DNA of 64,000 nt from UBA3940 sp964506005 (GTDB lineage Bacteria > Chloroflexota > Anaerolineae > Aggregatilineales > UBA3940), in NCBI GenBank assembly GCA_964506005.1, contig CAZDLX010000001.1, forward strand, positions 8,452 through 72,451, written 5' to 3'. Shown here one piece after another: positions 56,101 through 64,000 of the stretch (its first letter is position 1; each line of letters begins with the position of its first letter). The notes below the pieces were generated by a model. It made no database searches. It saw nothing but the letters and a program-made list of their open reading frames with translations, and was not told the origin of the DNA. A program made the translations under genes and the position numbers.

Positions 56101-58017
56101 GTCGTCTACACTATCGACGATGCCCACGGCGGCGCGCGCGTTTTCGGCGTGGCCTTCAGCCCGGCGCACGACCGGCTCGCCAGCGCGGGTGCGGATGGCA
56201 CAGTCCGGCTGTGGGACCCGGCGACGGGTGCCCAGCTGGCCGAGATTGCGGCCCACGATCCTGAAGCTGCGTCGTCGGGCCGCCCGGGCGCGGTCGCCGT
56301 GATCTTCAGCCCGGATGGCCGGCTGCTGGCCTCGGGCGGCGCCGACCGTTTCGTGCGGTTGTGGGACGCGCAGACCGGCGCAGAGCTGCTGGCCATCCGC
56401 GCGCACAACGGCCCGGTCGCGAGCATGACGTTCAGCCCGGACGGTACCCGTCTGGCCAGCGTGAGTGATGGCGTCTCCAACCACTCGATCAAGGAGTGGG
56501 ACACTGCGACGGGCGAGCTCGTGCAGGCTCTGGAGGGCCACAGCGAATGGCTGACCAGCGTCGTGTACTCGCCGAACGGCCGCCTGCTGGCCACGGGCAG
56601 CGCCGACGGATCCTCCCGGGTGTGGGATACTCTTACGGACAGGTCGATAAGGGTGATGGGCAATGCCAGGATCGCCGAGTCATCCCCCAGCTTCCTGAGC
56701 TACCAGGTCATCGAGCGCTGGCTGCGCTACCCCTGGGGGCCATTCCCCGTGACGTGGGAGGAGCACGGCGAGATCGTAGACGCCGTCGCCTTCAGCCCCG
56801 ACAGCAGGCGGCTGGCTACCGCGAGCTACGACGGGTCGTGCACGATCTGGGATGTCTACAGCGGCCGCGAGCTGCTTACCCTTGCCGGTCACACCGGCGG
56901 CCTGCGCGACGTGCTGTTCACCCCCGATGGCAGCCGCGTCATTACGGCGAGCGCCGATGGCGCTATCAAGGTGTGGAACGCGGTCGCCGGGTACGAGTCG
57001 GCAACCGTCAGCGAGATCTACCCGCAGGCCTCTAACATTGCCTTCAGCCCCGATGGGCAGAGCTTCGCGACTGCCACGCTGGAGGTGAGCCCCGACTACC
57101 AGATTACGACGGGCATCATCAAGGTGTTTGACGCACAGACACACCGTGAGCGGCTCCAACTGCAGAGCCCCTGGCGGAGCTACGACAACCCGGCGCTCGA
57201 CGTTGCCTACAGCCCGGATGGGCAGCTGATCGCGGGCAGCTATACCGATGGCGTGGTTGCCATCTGGCAGGCCGCAGACGGTACACTGCTTTACCCACCC
57301 CGACAGGCATCCGAGGCCGGCGACAGCTGGGTTTTCGACATCGCGTTTAGCCCGGACAGCCGGCATCTGGCGGCTGCAAATGAAGAGGGGATGCTCGTCG
57401 TGTGGGATGTGGGCAGCGGCAGCGCGCTGCTGGAACTCAAAGCTCACGCCCAGCCCATCTTTGGCGTCACTTACTCGCCGGATGGAAACCACATCGTGAC
57501 GGCCAGCCAGGATGGAACGGCGGCAGTGTGGGATGCGGCGACGGCCGAGCCCGTTCTGACGATTGATGCCGGCGAAGCGGTGACCAGCGTCGCCTACGCT
57601 GCCTCGGGCCGCGAGCTGATTCTGGGGCTGGGCGACGGCAGAGTGAGCATCCATGACGCGTCCACAGGCTCGGAGCGCCGCGTGCTGTTCGGCCATGCGG
57701 ATCGCGTGCTGCGGCTCAGTGTGCACCCCGATGGCAGGCTCATCGCCAGTGGCGGCGCGGACCGGGTCGTCAAGGTATGGGACATCGAGGCGGGTGAGGA
57801 GGTGGCCACCCTGTACGGCCACGCGAATATGATCGGTGGGCTGGCGTTCCGGCCCCAGAGCTCGCAGCTTGTCAGCACGGCCTGGGACGGCACGGCACGG
57901 GCTTATCTGCTCGACACCGGCGAACTGGTTGCTCTGGCACGGGAACGCGTGACACGCGGCCTGACGACCGCCGAGTGCCGGCGCTTCCTGCACCTGGACG
58001 CTTGCCCGGAAAGCTAA
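53126..58017 (+). CDS. Giant Ser/Thr kinase - LuxR HTH - nSTAND ATPase - TM - WD40 protein, split by an assembly gap
   Basis: About 1,600 residues. The N-terminal protein kinase looks active: G-T-G-G-F-G (19-24), Lys41, Glu60, H-R-D-L-K-P-A-N (132-139) and D-F-G (152-154). Residues 285-345 are a LuxR-type helix-turn-helix (N-R-E-I-A-E-A-L, S-T-V-K-W-H-V). An nSTAND/AAA NTPase follows, with P-L near 415 (G-P-S-G-S-G-K-S-S), D-Q-F-E-E-L-F and the E-I-A-H-E/A-L-L-R-E-W segment. After a basic coiled coil comes one membrane helix (near nt 55720-55790) and then about 14 WD40 repeats. The gap at 55195-55294 lies in the nSTAND part, and the frame changes across it. The start is GTG 53126 with GGGAGAGG upstream. 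It is probably a stand-alone signal-response protein. Confidence 0.88.
55195..55294. other. Assembly gap (100 N)
   Basis: Run of exactly 100 N inside the kinase-WD40 gene. The nSTAND domain reads into it in one frame and out of it in another, so the length is a placeholder. Confidence 0.99.
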
Positions 58018-58176
58018 GGCAGCTAGGGCGGCGGAGGTCGTGCTGGGCGATGGGCGGTTCGTCAGCGCGAGTGAGACGGAGAACGCCGACCTGTTCTGGT
58101 CGCCTTGCGGAGGCGGGGCATCTGTGCGAGAGTTGGCTCACCGGGTACTTCTGCTCCCATGCAAGGATGATCTACC

Positions 58177-58773
58177 ATGGCCGACGACGTGCGATTTGAT
58201 ATGCCGGAATCCATCGAGACCGGGCGGCTCCATCTGCGGCGCTACCAGCCGGACGACGCATACTGGTACGCGGAGATGAGCCGGCGAAATCAGCCCCACC
58301 TGGCGCGCTATGAAGCGGGGAATGCGGCGATGTTCATCCACAGCGTGCAGGATGCCGCCGGCGTCATGCGTGATTTCGGCGAAGCCTGGGATACCGGGAT
58401 CGCCTTCTTCATAGGCGCCTTCGAGCGGGGCACCGGCCAGTTCGTCGCGCAGATCTATGTGGGCGTGGCCGACCGGAAGCTGCCTGCGTTTCAGGTTGGG
58501 TACTTCGCCGATGCCGGCCACGAGGGGCGAGGCTACGTCACCGAGGCGCTGAACGGCGTGCTGCATACCCTGTTCGAGACGCTGGGCGCGCACCGGGTCG
58601 CCCTGCTGTGCGACGATATCAACGAGCGAAGCTGGCGCGTGGCGGAGCGGTGCGGCTTCACGCGGGAGGGCCACCTCCGGGAGGACAAGCGGAACCCCGA
58701 CGGCAGTATCAGCGGGACGCTGTGTTATGGCCTCTTGAGCCGGGAGTTTGGCGCCGGCGCTAGCTCTGCCTAG
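58177..58773 (+). CDS. GNAT family N-acetyltransferase (RimJ/RimL type)
   Basis: 198-aa GNAT protein of the RimJ/RimL group. T-G-R-L-H-L-R-R-Y-Q-P-D-D-A at the start is typical. The acetyl-CoA segment G-H-E-G-R-G-Y-V-T-E-A-L lies near 113-124, and N-E-R-S-W-R-V-A-E-R-C-G-F-T-R-E-G near 148-164 is the usual end motif. It transfers an acetyl group to an N-terminal or antibiotic-type amine; the substrate is unknown. It stands alone after the giant kinase gene. Confidence 0.92.
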   Translation: MADDVRFDMPESIETGRLHLRRYQPDDAYWYAEMSRRNQPHLARYEAGNAAMFIHSVQDAAGVMRDFGEAWDTGIAFFIGAFERGTGQFVAQIYVGVADRKLPAFQVGYFADAGHEGRGYVTEALNGVLHTLFETLGAHRVALLCDDINERSWRVAERCGFTREGHLREDKRNPDGSISGTLCYGLLSREFGAGASSA

Positions 58774-59021
58774 CGCAGCCAGCCGGCGGGATTCCTGCCA
58801 CCCCACGACCCCTATTGTACTTTTGCAGACAATCGCCGGGTTCGAGGATATCGGCCTGCTGATACACTACACCATCTCGTGAAATCGACGGACGGGCGAT
58901 CCGGTGCGCCGCACACGCCGGCATAGTTGAATGGGTAGGGTGATCGAGCAATAATCAGTGCTGGCCCGGCGCCGCTCTCCGTTAAGCACACTTTGGTCCC
59001 AGCGAACAGCGGAAGCGAATC

Positions 59022-60146
59022 GTGGATACGCAGCACAGCAGCGAGAAGCAGTACGCCGATTTCGAGTTCAACCTGCGGGAGCTGGCCGGCTCCATGGGTG
59101 ATTTCGGCACCCTGTTTCCGCTTGTCATCGCCTATATCGCCGTCAACGGTCTGAACCCGGCCGGGTTGTTCATCATGCTGGGGCTGACCAACATTGCCCT
59201 CGGCCTGGTCTACCGCATGCCGATGCCGCTGCAGCCCAAGAAGGTCATTGCGGGGGCTGCCATCGCGCAGGGCTGGTCGCCCTCGCTGATCTATGCTTCG
59301 GGCTTCGGGCTGGGATTGATCTGGCTGATCCTGGTCGTCACAGGCCTGCTGCGCAAGCTCCTCGACATCACGCCGCCAGCTATCGTGGTCGCCATCCAGC
59401 TTGCGTTGGGGGTGACTCTAGCCTGGCAGGCCGTCCAGTGGATGCTCCCCGCACCTCTGCTGGGGGTGGCGGCCATTGCCATTGTCCTGATCCTGCGTGA
59501 GAACCGCTATGCGCCAGCCGCTATCGTGCTGATGGTGCTGGGCGTCGCGATCATGGCCTGGCAGGGGAAGCTGCCCAGCTCGTGGGACCTGAGCCTGACG
59601 CTGCCGCCCCTGACGGTGCCCCGGCTCAACGACGTGTGGCAAGCGATGCTGCTCGCCGGCTTTGCCCAGATACCGCTCTCGATCACCAACGCCGTCATCG
59701 CACCGGCGGCGCTGATCCGCGAGTATTTCCCCGACAAAGCGGTGAGCGAGCAGAAGCTGATGCTCAACATGGGGGTCATGAACATCGCTGCTTCGTTCTT
59801 CGCCGGCATGCCGGTGTGTCACGGGGCAGGCGGGCTGGCGGGGCAGCATTACTTCGGGGCGCGCACCGGTGGCACGCCGATCATCGAAGGGGTGATCGAG
59901 GTCGCCATCGGGCTGTTTCTGAGCCAGTCGATTGCCGAGGTCATGGCGGGTTTCCCCATGCCGTTGATTGCCGGCATGATGCTTCTCGTCAGCGTCGAAC
60001 TGGCCAGGCCGGTGATCAAGCTGCGGGGCTGGGAGCTGGGGCTGGCAGCGGGCACGGCTGCGCTGTGCGTCGTGACCAACATGGCTGTCGGCTTTATCGG
60101 CGGGCTGGCTGCCGCGCACCTCGTGCGGGCGCTGAAGCGGCGCTGA
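59022..60146 (+). CDS. MOT1-type molybdate/sulfate transporter
   Basis: 374-aa membrane protein of the MOT1 (putative sulfate/molybdate transporter) family, a SulP relative without a STAS domain. The two family signatures are present: F-N-L-R-E-L-A-G-S-M-G-D-F-G-T-L-F-P near residue 15 and P-V-C-H-G-A-G-G-L-A-G-Q-H-Y-F-G-A-R-T-G-G near 265. M-P-L-Q-P-K-K-V-I-A-G lies near 66. About ten helices. The start is GTG at 59022 with GGAAG upstream. No molybdenum-cofactor gene is nearby. Confidence 0.9.
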   Translation: MDTQHSSEKQYADFEFNLRELAGSMGDFGTLFPLVIAYIAVNGLNPAGLFIMLGLTNIALGLVYRMPMPLQPKKVIAGAAIAQGWSPSLIYASGFGLGLIWLILVVTGLLRKLLDITPPAIVVAIQLALGVTLAWQAVQWMLPAPLLGVAAIAIVLILRENRYAPAAIVLMVLGVAIMAWQGKLPSSWDLSLTLPPLTVPRLNDVWQAMLLAGFAQIPLSITNAVIAPAALIREYFPDKAVSEQKLMLNMGVMNIAASFFAGMPVCHGAGGLAGQHYFGARTGGTPIIEGVIEVAIGLFLSQSIAEVMAGFPMPLIAGMMLLVSVELARPVIKLRGWELGLAAGTAALCVVTNMAVGFIGGLAAAHLVRALKRR

Positions 60147-60228
60147 GGGCGGGGCAGGCCAGCGGCAGGAACGGCGGCTGCGGCTGCCGGCACACAGTGA
60201 GTGGCGGTCGAGCAGAAGGAGAATGCCG

Positions 60229-60984
60229 ATGGGCGTGCCGGGCAGCGCCGCGGGTCACGATGACCAGTCACCTCGCTTCTACCGGGAGCTGGCCGCCTGG
60301 TGGCCGCTGATGTCGCCGCCTGAAGACTACGCCGAAGAGGCGGTCTTCTTCCACCGGCTGTTCGACGAGTATGCCGGGTCACCCATCCAGACGATGCTGG
60401 AACTGGGCAGCGGCGGCGGGAACAACGCCTTCTTCCTCAAGGCGCACTACGACATGACGCTCACCGACCTCTCCGCGGAGATGCTGGAGGTGAGCCGGGC
60501 GCTGAACCCGGAGTGCCAGCACATCCAGGGTGATATGCGGGCGCTGCGTCTGGGGCGGGCCTTTGACGGGGTCTTCGTGCATGACGCCATCGGCTACATG
60601 ACCAGCGAAGCCGACCTCCGGGCGGTGTTGGAGACGGCATACATCCACCTGCGGCCCGGCGGCGTGGCTCTGTTTGTGCCGGATGCTGTCCGCGAAACCT
60701 ACGTCGAGAGCACCAGCCATCACGGCAGCGACGGGGAGGACCGCGCAGTGCGCTTCCTGGAGTGGGACTTCGACCCGGACCCGGAGGACACCACTTACAC
60801 AACGGTTTACGTCTTCGTCTTTCGCCACCCGGACGGCAGCGTGCATGTCGAGCACGAGCAGCATACGTTTGGCCTGTTTTCGCGTGCGGTGTGGCTGCGG
60901 CTGCTCGGCGAAGTGGGCTTTCAGCCCCAACGGGTCGTGGAGCCCTACGGCCGGGACGTGTTCATCGGCAGGAAAGTAGGGTGA
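60229..60984 (+). CDS. Class I SAM-dependent methyltransferase
   Basis: 251-aa methyltransferase. Motif I is M-L-E-L-G-S-G-G-G-N-N-A (about 52-63), then L-T-D-L-S-A-E-M, the G-D-M-R-A-L-R-L region, and L-R-P-G-G-V-A-L-F-V-P-D near 145. The second half is acidic and rich in aromatic residues, as in small-molecule methyltransferases. AAGGAG lies seven bases before the ATG at 60229, and a closer ATG at 60223 is poorly spaced. It follows the MOT1 gene by about 80 bp. The substrate is unknown. Confidence 0.88.
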   Translation: MGVPGSAAGHDDQSPRFYRELAAWWPLMSPPEDYAEEAVFFHRLFDEYAGSPIQTMLELGSGGGNNAFFLKAHYDMTLTDLSAEMLEVSRALNPECQHIQGDMRALRLGRAFDGVFVHDAIGYMTSEADLRAVLETAYIHLRPGGVALFVPDAVRETYVESTSHHGSDGEDRAVRFLEWDFDPDPEDTTYTTVYVFVFRHPDGSVHVEHEQHTFGLFSRAVWLRLLGEVGFQPQRVVEPYGRDVFIGRKVG

Positions 60985-61026
60985 GCATCAGCTGGACAGC
61001 CACTCGCCGGCGAAGCAGACGATCTA

Positions 61027-61053
61027 AAGAGCCAGGTTTGACGCCTGGCTCTT
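61027..61053. terminator. Terminator between convergent genes
   Basis: AAGAGCCAGG and CCTGGCTCTT form a perfect 10-bp stem around TTTGACG, between the methyltransferase (+) and VOC (-) genes. Confidence 0.75.
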
Positions 61054-61085
61054 CTCGTACCGGCACGACCGGCCTGCCCGTAATG

Positions 61086-61472
61086 TTACGTGAACTCGCC
61101 GACGGACAGGATATTCCCCTCACTGTCTTTGAACCATGCCGCGCGTTCGCCACCCACGTCGGCCACCCCGCGCTCGTCGGTTTGTAGGCCGGGCAGATCA
61201 TACTGCTCGAACACCACGCCGCGCGCTTCGAGCTCGTCGATTGCCGCGTACAGGTCGCGCACCGTCCAGCCGGCTACCGTGTGTTCGGCGGGCGAACCTC
61301 CCGGTCGCGGGTAGACGAATATTGTGGAGCCCTGCCCCGCCTGGAACTGAGCTCCGCCATCCATGACCGTGACCAGTTCCAGCCCCAGCACGTCCTGGTA
61401 AAACTGGATGGCCCGGTTCATGTCCTGTGCCGGCACGATCGCTCCAACAGCAAACTCGCGTAAGACCGACAT
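61086..61472 (-). CDS. VOC (glyoxalase/bleomycin-resistance type) family protein
   Basis: 128-aa VOC-fold protein with two beta-alpha-beta-beta-beta modules. M-N-R-A-I-Q-F-Y-Q-D-V-L-G-L-E-L near the start and W-F-K-D-S-E-G-N-I-L-S-V at the end are the family's typical segments. The Glu of the usual metal site is present at the end (G-E-F), but the His near the start is not obvious, so metal-dependent lyase activity is uncertain. It is convergent to the methyltransferase gene. Confidence 0.9.
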   Translation of the reverse strand: MSVLREFAVGAIVPAQDMNRAIQFYQDVLGLELVTVMDGGAQFQAGQGSTIFVYPRPGGSPAEHTVAGWTVRDLYAAIDELEARGVVFEQYDLPGLQTDERGVADVGGERAAWFKDSEGNILSVGEFT

Positions 61473-62005
61473 CTTGTCCTCCCGTGCAAAAGGACGTTAA
61501 GGACAATGTAACGCCGAGTTGGACGTCGAGTCAATCAACACGGCAGGGAGGCTGGCCGGGTGCCGCCGGTGCTGGAGGCTAAGCAGCAGCGTGAAGGATG
61601 GATGCAGTGTGAACGACTCAGTTTGCAAAATACACTTGTGCTATTTCACCGACTCGTGTATAAGTACGTGCATAGAGCAGCGAAATTCAACTCCAACTTC
61701 GCCAAACACACCATCCGCACCAACCACTACATCCCGCAACAGGCATCCGTCTGCCTGGTCGTGGCTGGCTCCCTTGTGTGTCCTTTAGCGCTCACAGGAC
61801 ACTGGGCCGGGAGTCCGTTCCGTCTACACCGCTAAACCTGCTCCATACTCGAACTGACTCCGTAAGCAGTTAGCCAACGGTTTCTTCCTTTACTGGATGA
61901 TGGCCTACCACCAGACTCGGCTTTAGAGCAGGTGCCGCGGGCAGCCGCGCATTCTGCAAAAGGCGCATTCCTTTACTCAACAACGACGAGAAGGAGGAAC
62001 ACGGA
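61473..62005. other. Intergenic region before the amino acid ABC operon
   Basis: About 530 bp with lower G+C than the surrounding genes. Short frames exist but lack ribosome sites and protein-like sequence. The promoter-like pair at 61636-61664 is the only feature I support. Confidence 0.5.
61636..61664 (+). promoter_or_regulatory. Possible promoter of the branched-chain amino acid ABC operon
   Basis: TTGTGC, 17 bases, TATAAG, about 340 bases before the ATG at 62006. If used, it leaves a long leader. Confidence 0.4.
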
Positions 62006-63178
62006 ATGAAGAGATTGTCAGTAGGGGGTGTGCTGTTTCTGGGCCTGGCGCTGCTCCTCGCGGCCTGTGGGCAGCTCACCCCGGCAGGCGTGGGCGGTGA
62101 GGAGATCGTCATCGGCGTGATTGCCCCGCTTACCGGCGAGATCCCCAAGGTAGGCGAGAGCACGCAGAACGCGGCGCAGATGGCTGTCGACGAGATCAAC
62201 GAGGCGGGCGGCCTTGAGATCGGCGGAGTACAGCATAACGTCCGCATTATCATCGAGGACAACGAGTCCCGTGCCGAGTCTTCAGTGGCGGCGGCGACCA
62301 AGCTGATCACGCAGGACAACGTGATCGCCATCATCGGGCCGCAGGCCTCCAAGCAGGCCGTGCCGACCGGGCAGGTGGCGAACGACCGCGAGACGCCGAT
62401 GATCAGCCCGTGGTCAACCAACCCCGATGCTACCTTCAACCGTCCCTGGGTCTTCCGCGCGGCCTTTCTGGACCCGTTCCAGGGCACGGTAATGGCCAGC
62501 TTCGTCCAGGAGGAGTTTGGGGCGCAGACCGCGGCGGTGCTGTATGACATCGCCAGCGACTACCCGAACGGCCTCGCCGAGAACTTCCGCAGCGCGTTCG
62601 AGGAAGCGGGCGGGGAGATCGTCGCCTTCGAGTCCTTCACTACCGGCGACACCGACTTCAGCGCACAGCTCACCAATATCGCGGAGGCCAACCCCGACGT
62701 GCTCTTCACGCCGCAGTACTACAACGAGGTGCCGCTTATCGTGCAGCAGGCGCGCCAGCTCGGCTTCGAGGCGCCCGTTGTCGGCTCCGATAGCTGGGGC
62801 ACCCCTGAGCTGATCGAGCTGTGCGGCGACGACTGCGAGGGGCTGTACTTCAGCACTCACTACGCCCCCGACATCGTCACCGAGACGGCGCAGAGCTTCA
62901 TCACCGCGTACCAGGAGCGCTATGGCGAGCTGCCTGACGACGTGGCGGCGCTGACATACGACGCCTTCCAGATCATGTTCGACGCGATGCAGCGCGCAGG
63001 CGAGCTGGACAAGACGGCCATCCGCGATGCGCTGGCTGAGGTGGACCGTTTCGACGGCGTCACCGGGATCATGAGCTTCGACGAGCAGGGTGACCCGACC
63101 AAGTGCGCGGTGATCATCCGCATCCAAGAAGGCGCGTTCACCTACTACGATCAGGCGTGCCCGGCTGGCTTCCCGTAA
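62006..63178 (+). CDS. Branched-chain amino acid ABC transporter substrate-binding lipoprotein (LivJ/K type)
   Basis: 390 aa with a lipoprotein signal (L-L-A-A-C, Cys21) and a Peripla_BP_6-type two-lobe binding domain. I-G-V-I-A-P-L-T-G-E-I near 38, A-V-D-E-I-N-E-A-G-G-L near 63, I-I-G-P-Q-A-S near 110 and the A-L-T-Y-D-A-F-Q segment near 310 are typical. It delivers an amino acid or small amide/urea-like ligand to the permease encoded 128 bp downstream. AGGAGGA lies upstream of the ATG. Confidence 0.94.
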   Translation: MKRLSVGGVLFLGLALLLAACGQLTPAGVGGEEIVIGVIAPLTGEIPKVGESTQNAAQMAVDEINEAGGLEIGGVQHNVRIIIEDNESRAESSVAAATKLITQDNVIAIIGPQASKQAVPTGQVANDRETPMISPWSTNPDATFNRPWVFRAAFLDPFQGTVMASFVQEEFGAQTAAVLYDIASDYPNGLAENFRSAFEEAGGEIVAFESFTTGDTDFSAQLTNIAEANPDVLFTPQYYNEVPLIVQQARQLGFEAPVVGSDSWGTPELIELCGDDCEGLYFSTHYAPDIVTETAQSFITAYQERYGELPDDVAALTYDAFQIMFDAMQRAGELDKTAIRDALAEVDRFDGVTGIMSFDEQGDPTKCAVIIRIQEGAFTYYDQACPAGFP

Positions 63179-63306
63179 ACCGGTTGTCCGCCGCTCACCA
63201 AGAGCGATGGGCCTGGCGCTCTGCCGCCGTGCAGAGCGCCAGGCTGCATACCTGACCAAACAGCAGACACCTTCCGGCGCTCAGCCGCTCTCTGGAGACG
63301 ACCACG

Positions 63307-64000
63307 ATGGTTATCCTTCAACAGTTTCTTAACGGCCTCCAGTTAGGCAGTCTCTACGCCCTGATTGCCCTCGGATACTCGCTCGTATACGGCGTGCTGC
63401 TCCTGATCAACTTCGCGCACGGCGACGTCTTCATGCTCGGCGCGTTCATCGGCGTGTTCGGGGCCTTCACGCTGGGGCTGCCGTTCGTGCCGACGCTGCT
63501 CGTCGCGATGCTGCTGACCGGCAGCATCGCCATGCTCATCGAGCGTGTGGCATACAAACCGCTGCGACACGCCTCGCGCCTCTCAGCGGTCATCACCGCG
63601 CTCGGCGTTGGGCTGATGCTGGAGAACGGCCTGCTGGCCCTCACCGGCGCCAACCCGCGCAGCTTCCCGCGTGGGTTCATCGAAACCAACTCCTACCGGC
63701 TGGGAACCATCAACGTCGGGACGATCGAGATCCTGATCGTTGTGCTGACCGCCGTGCTGCTCACGGGTCTGTATCTGCTCGTGCAGCATACCAAGTGGGG
63801 TATGGCCATGCGGGCCATCTCCTACGACAAGTTCGCGCTGCCGCTGATGGGCGTCTCTCAGGACCGCATCATCTCTCTGACCTTCCTACTCGGCGGGGCG
63901 CTGGCGGCTGCGGGTGGCATCCTGTGGGGGCTGGCCTACCCCGTCCTGAACCCGTACATGGGCCTGCGCGTCGGCTGGAAGGCGTTCATCGCCGCGGTGG
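63307..64000 (+). CDS. livH: Branched-chain amino acid ABC transporter permease (LivH type), cut by the window end
   Basis: 231 residues are visible with no stop before the edge. The LivH start F-L-N-G-L-Q-L-G-S-L-Y-A-L-I-A-L-G is followed by L-I-N-F-A-H-G-D-V-F-M-L-G-A and the R-A-I-S-Y-D segment near 170, characteristic of the family. The protein is normally about 290 aa, so about 60 residues and probably the livM, livG and livF genes lie to the right. Confidence 0.94.
   Translation, partial: MVILQQFLNGLQLGSLYALIALGYSLVYGVLLLINFAHGDVFMLGAFIGVFGAFTLGLPFVPTLLVAMLLTGSIAMLIERVAYKPLRHASRLSAVITALGVGLMLENGLLALTGANPRSFPRGFIETNSYRLGTINVGTIEILIVVLTAVLLTGLYLLVQHTKWGMAMRAISYDKFALPLMGVSQDRIISLTFLLGGALAAAGGILWGLAYPVLNPYMGLRVGWKAFIAAV

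Noticed and set aside
58812..58951. tRNA-like stretch upstream of the MOT1 gene
   Set aside because: Box-like sequences resembling tRNA arms are too close together, and no acceptor stem or cloverleaf can be drawn.
58774..59021. Molybdenum-cofactor riboswitch before the MOT1 transporter
   Set aside because: I looked for the characteristic conserved segments and stem layout and did not see them.

Overview
This is a 64 kb piece of a G+C-rich bacterial draft genome, densely coding on both strands. Five runs of exactly 100 N (5459-5558, 18883-18982, 20978-21077, 26416-26515, 55195-55294) mark scaffold joins. The gene style fits a Chloroflexota genome, probably an Anaerolineae-type heterotroph: lipoprotein sugar-binding proteins with Ala/Pro/Glu linkers, a NEW3-domain protein with an ABC exporter, a cyclase/ATPase/TPR giant, and a kinase/nSTAND/WD40 giant. 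This placement is an inference from gene content, because the window holds no rRNA or other marker. I found no rRNA, tRNA, CRISPR array, transposase or phage gene.

Layout. 0-6.4 kb: a carbohydrate ABC importer (binding lipoprotein and two permeases, no ATPase), a UroD/MtaA-like protein, a SIS-domain sugar isomerase and a convergent Crp/Fnr regulator. 6.5-17.4 kb: a secreted WD40 protein, an exporter operon (NEW3 protein, ABC ATPase, ABC-2 permease), two membrane-associated peptidases (HExxH and CPBP types), a methyltransferase, a NADAR hydrolase and the relic of a formylglycine-generating-enzyme-like gene. 17.6-23.5 kb: an MFS exporter, a HAMP-PP2C phosphatase, and a two-gene unit of an orphan PhnD-like protein and a membrane protein of unknown function. 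24.2-26.4 kb: a galactitol-type PTS EIIB-EIIC pair and a small membrane protein.

26.5-35.5 kb is a signalling region: a lone receiver domain, a SulP transporter with STAS and cNMP-binding domains, a secreted protein of unknown function, a class III cyclase fused to an AAA ATPase and TPRs, and, divergent from it, a histidine kinase with an N-terminal cNMP-binding domain. The cyclase and the kinase share a 515 bp intergenic region with a good promoter and repeated ATTGT half-sites. 35.6-43 kb: an NAD-binding protein, an FAD oxidoreductase, transaldolase, a SufR-like regulator divergent from an SRPBCC-PDZ-DinB fusion, a membrane protein and a secreted nuclease.

43.0-49.4 kb is a complete eight-gene PTS operon on the minus strand: PRD regulator, an unrecognised 172-aa protein, EIIB, EIIC, M42 peptidase, ribulose-phosphate-3-epimerase-like protein, EIIA and its own HPr. 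It resembles the E. coli sgc cluster, whose substrate is unknown. The EIIA and HPr made here could also serve the orphan EIIB-EIIC pair at 24 kb. No enzyme I or HPr kinase gene is in the window.

49.8-64 kb: a DUF1905/DinB/AlkD-like cassette, an SGNH-fold lipoprotein that seems to have lost its catalytic Ser and His, a kinase-LuxR-nSTAND-TM-WD40 protein of about 1,600 residues, an acetyltransferase, a MOT1-type molybdate/sulfate transporter, a methyltransferase, a VOC protein, and the start of a branched-chain amino acid ABC importer that runs off the end.
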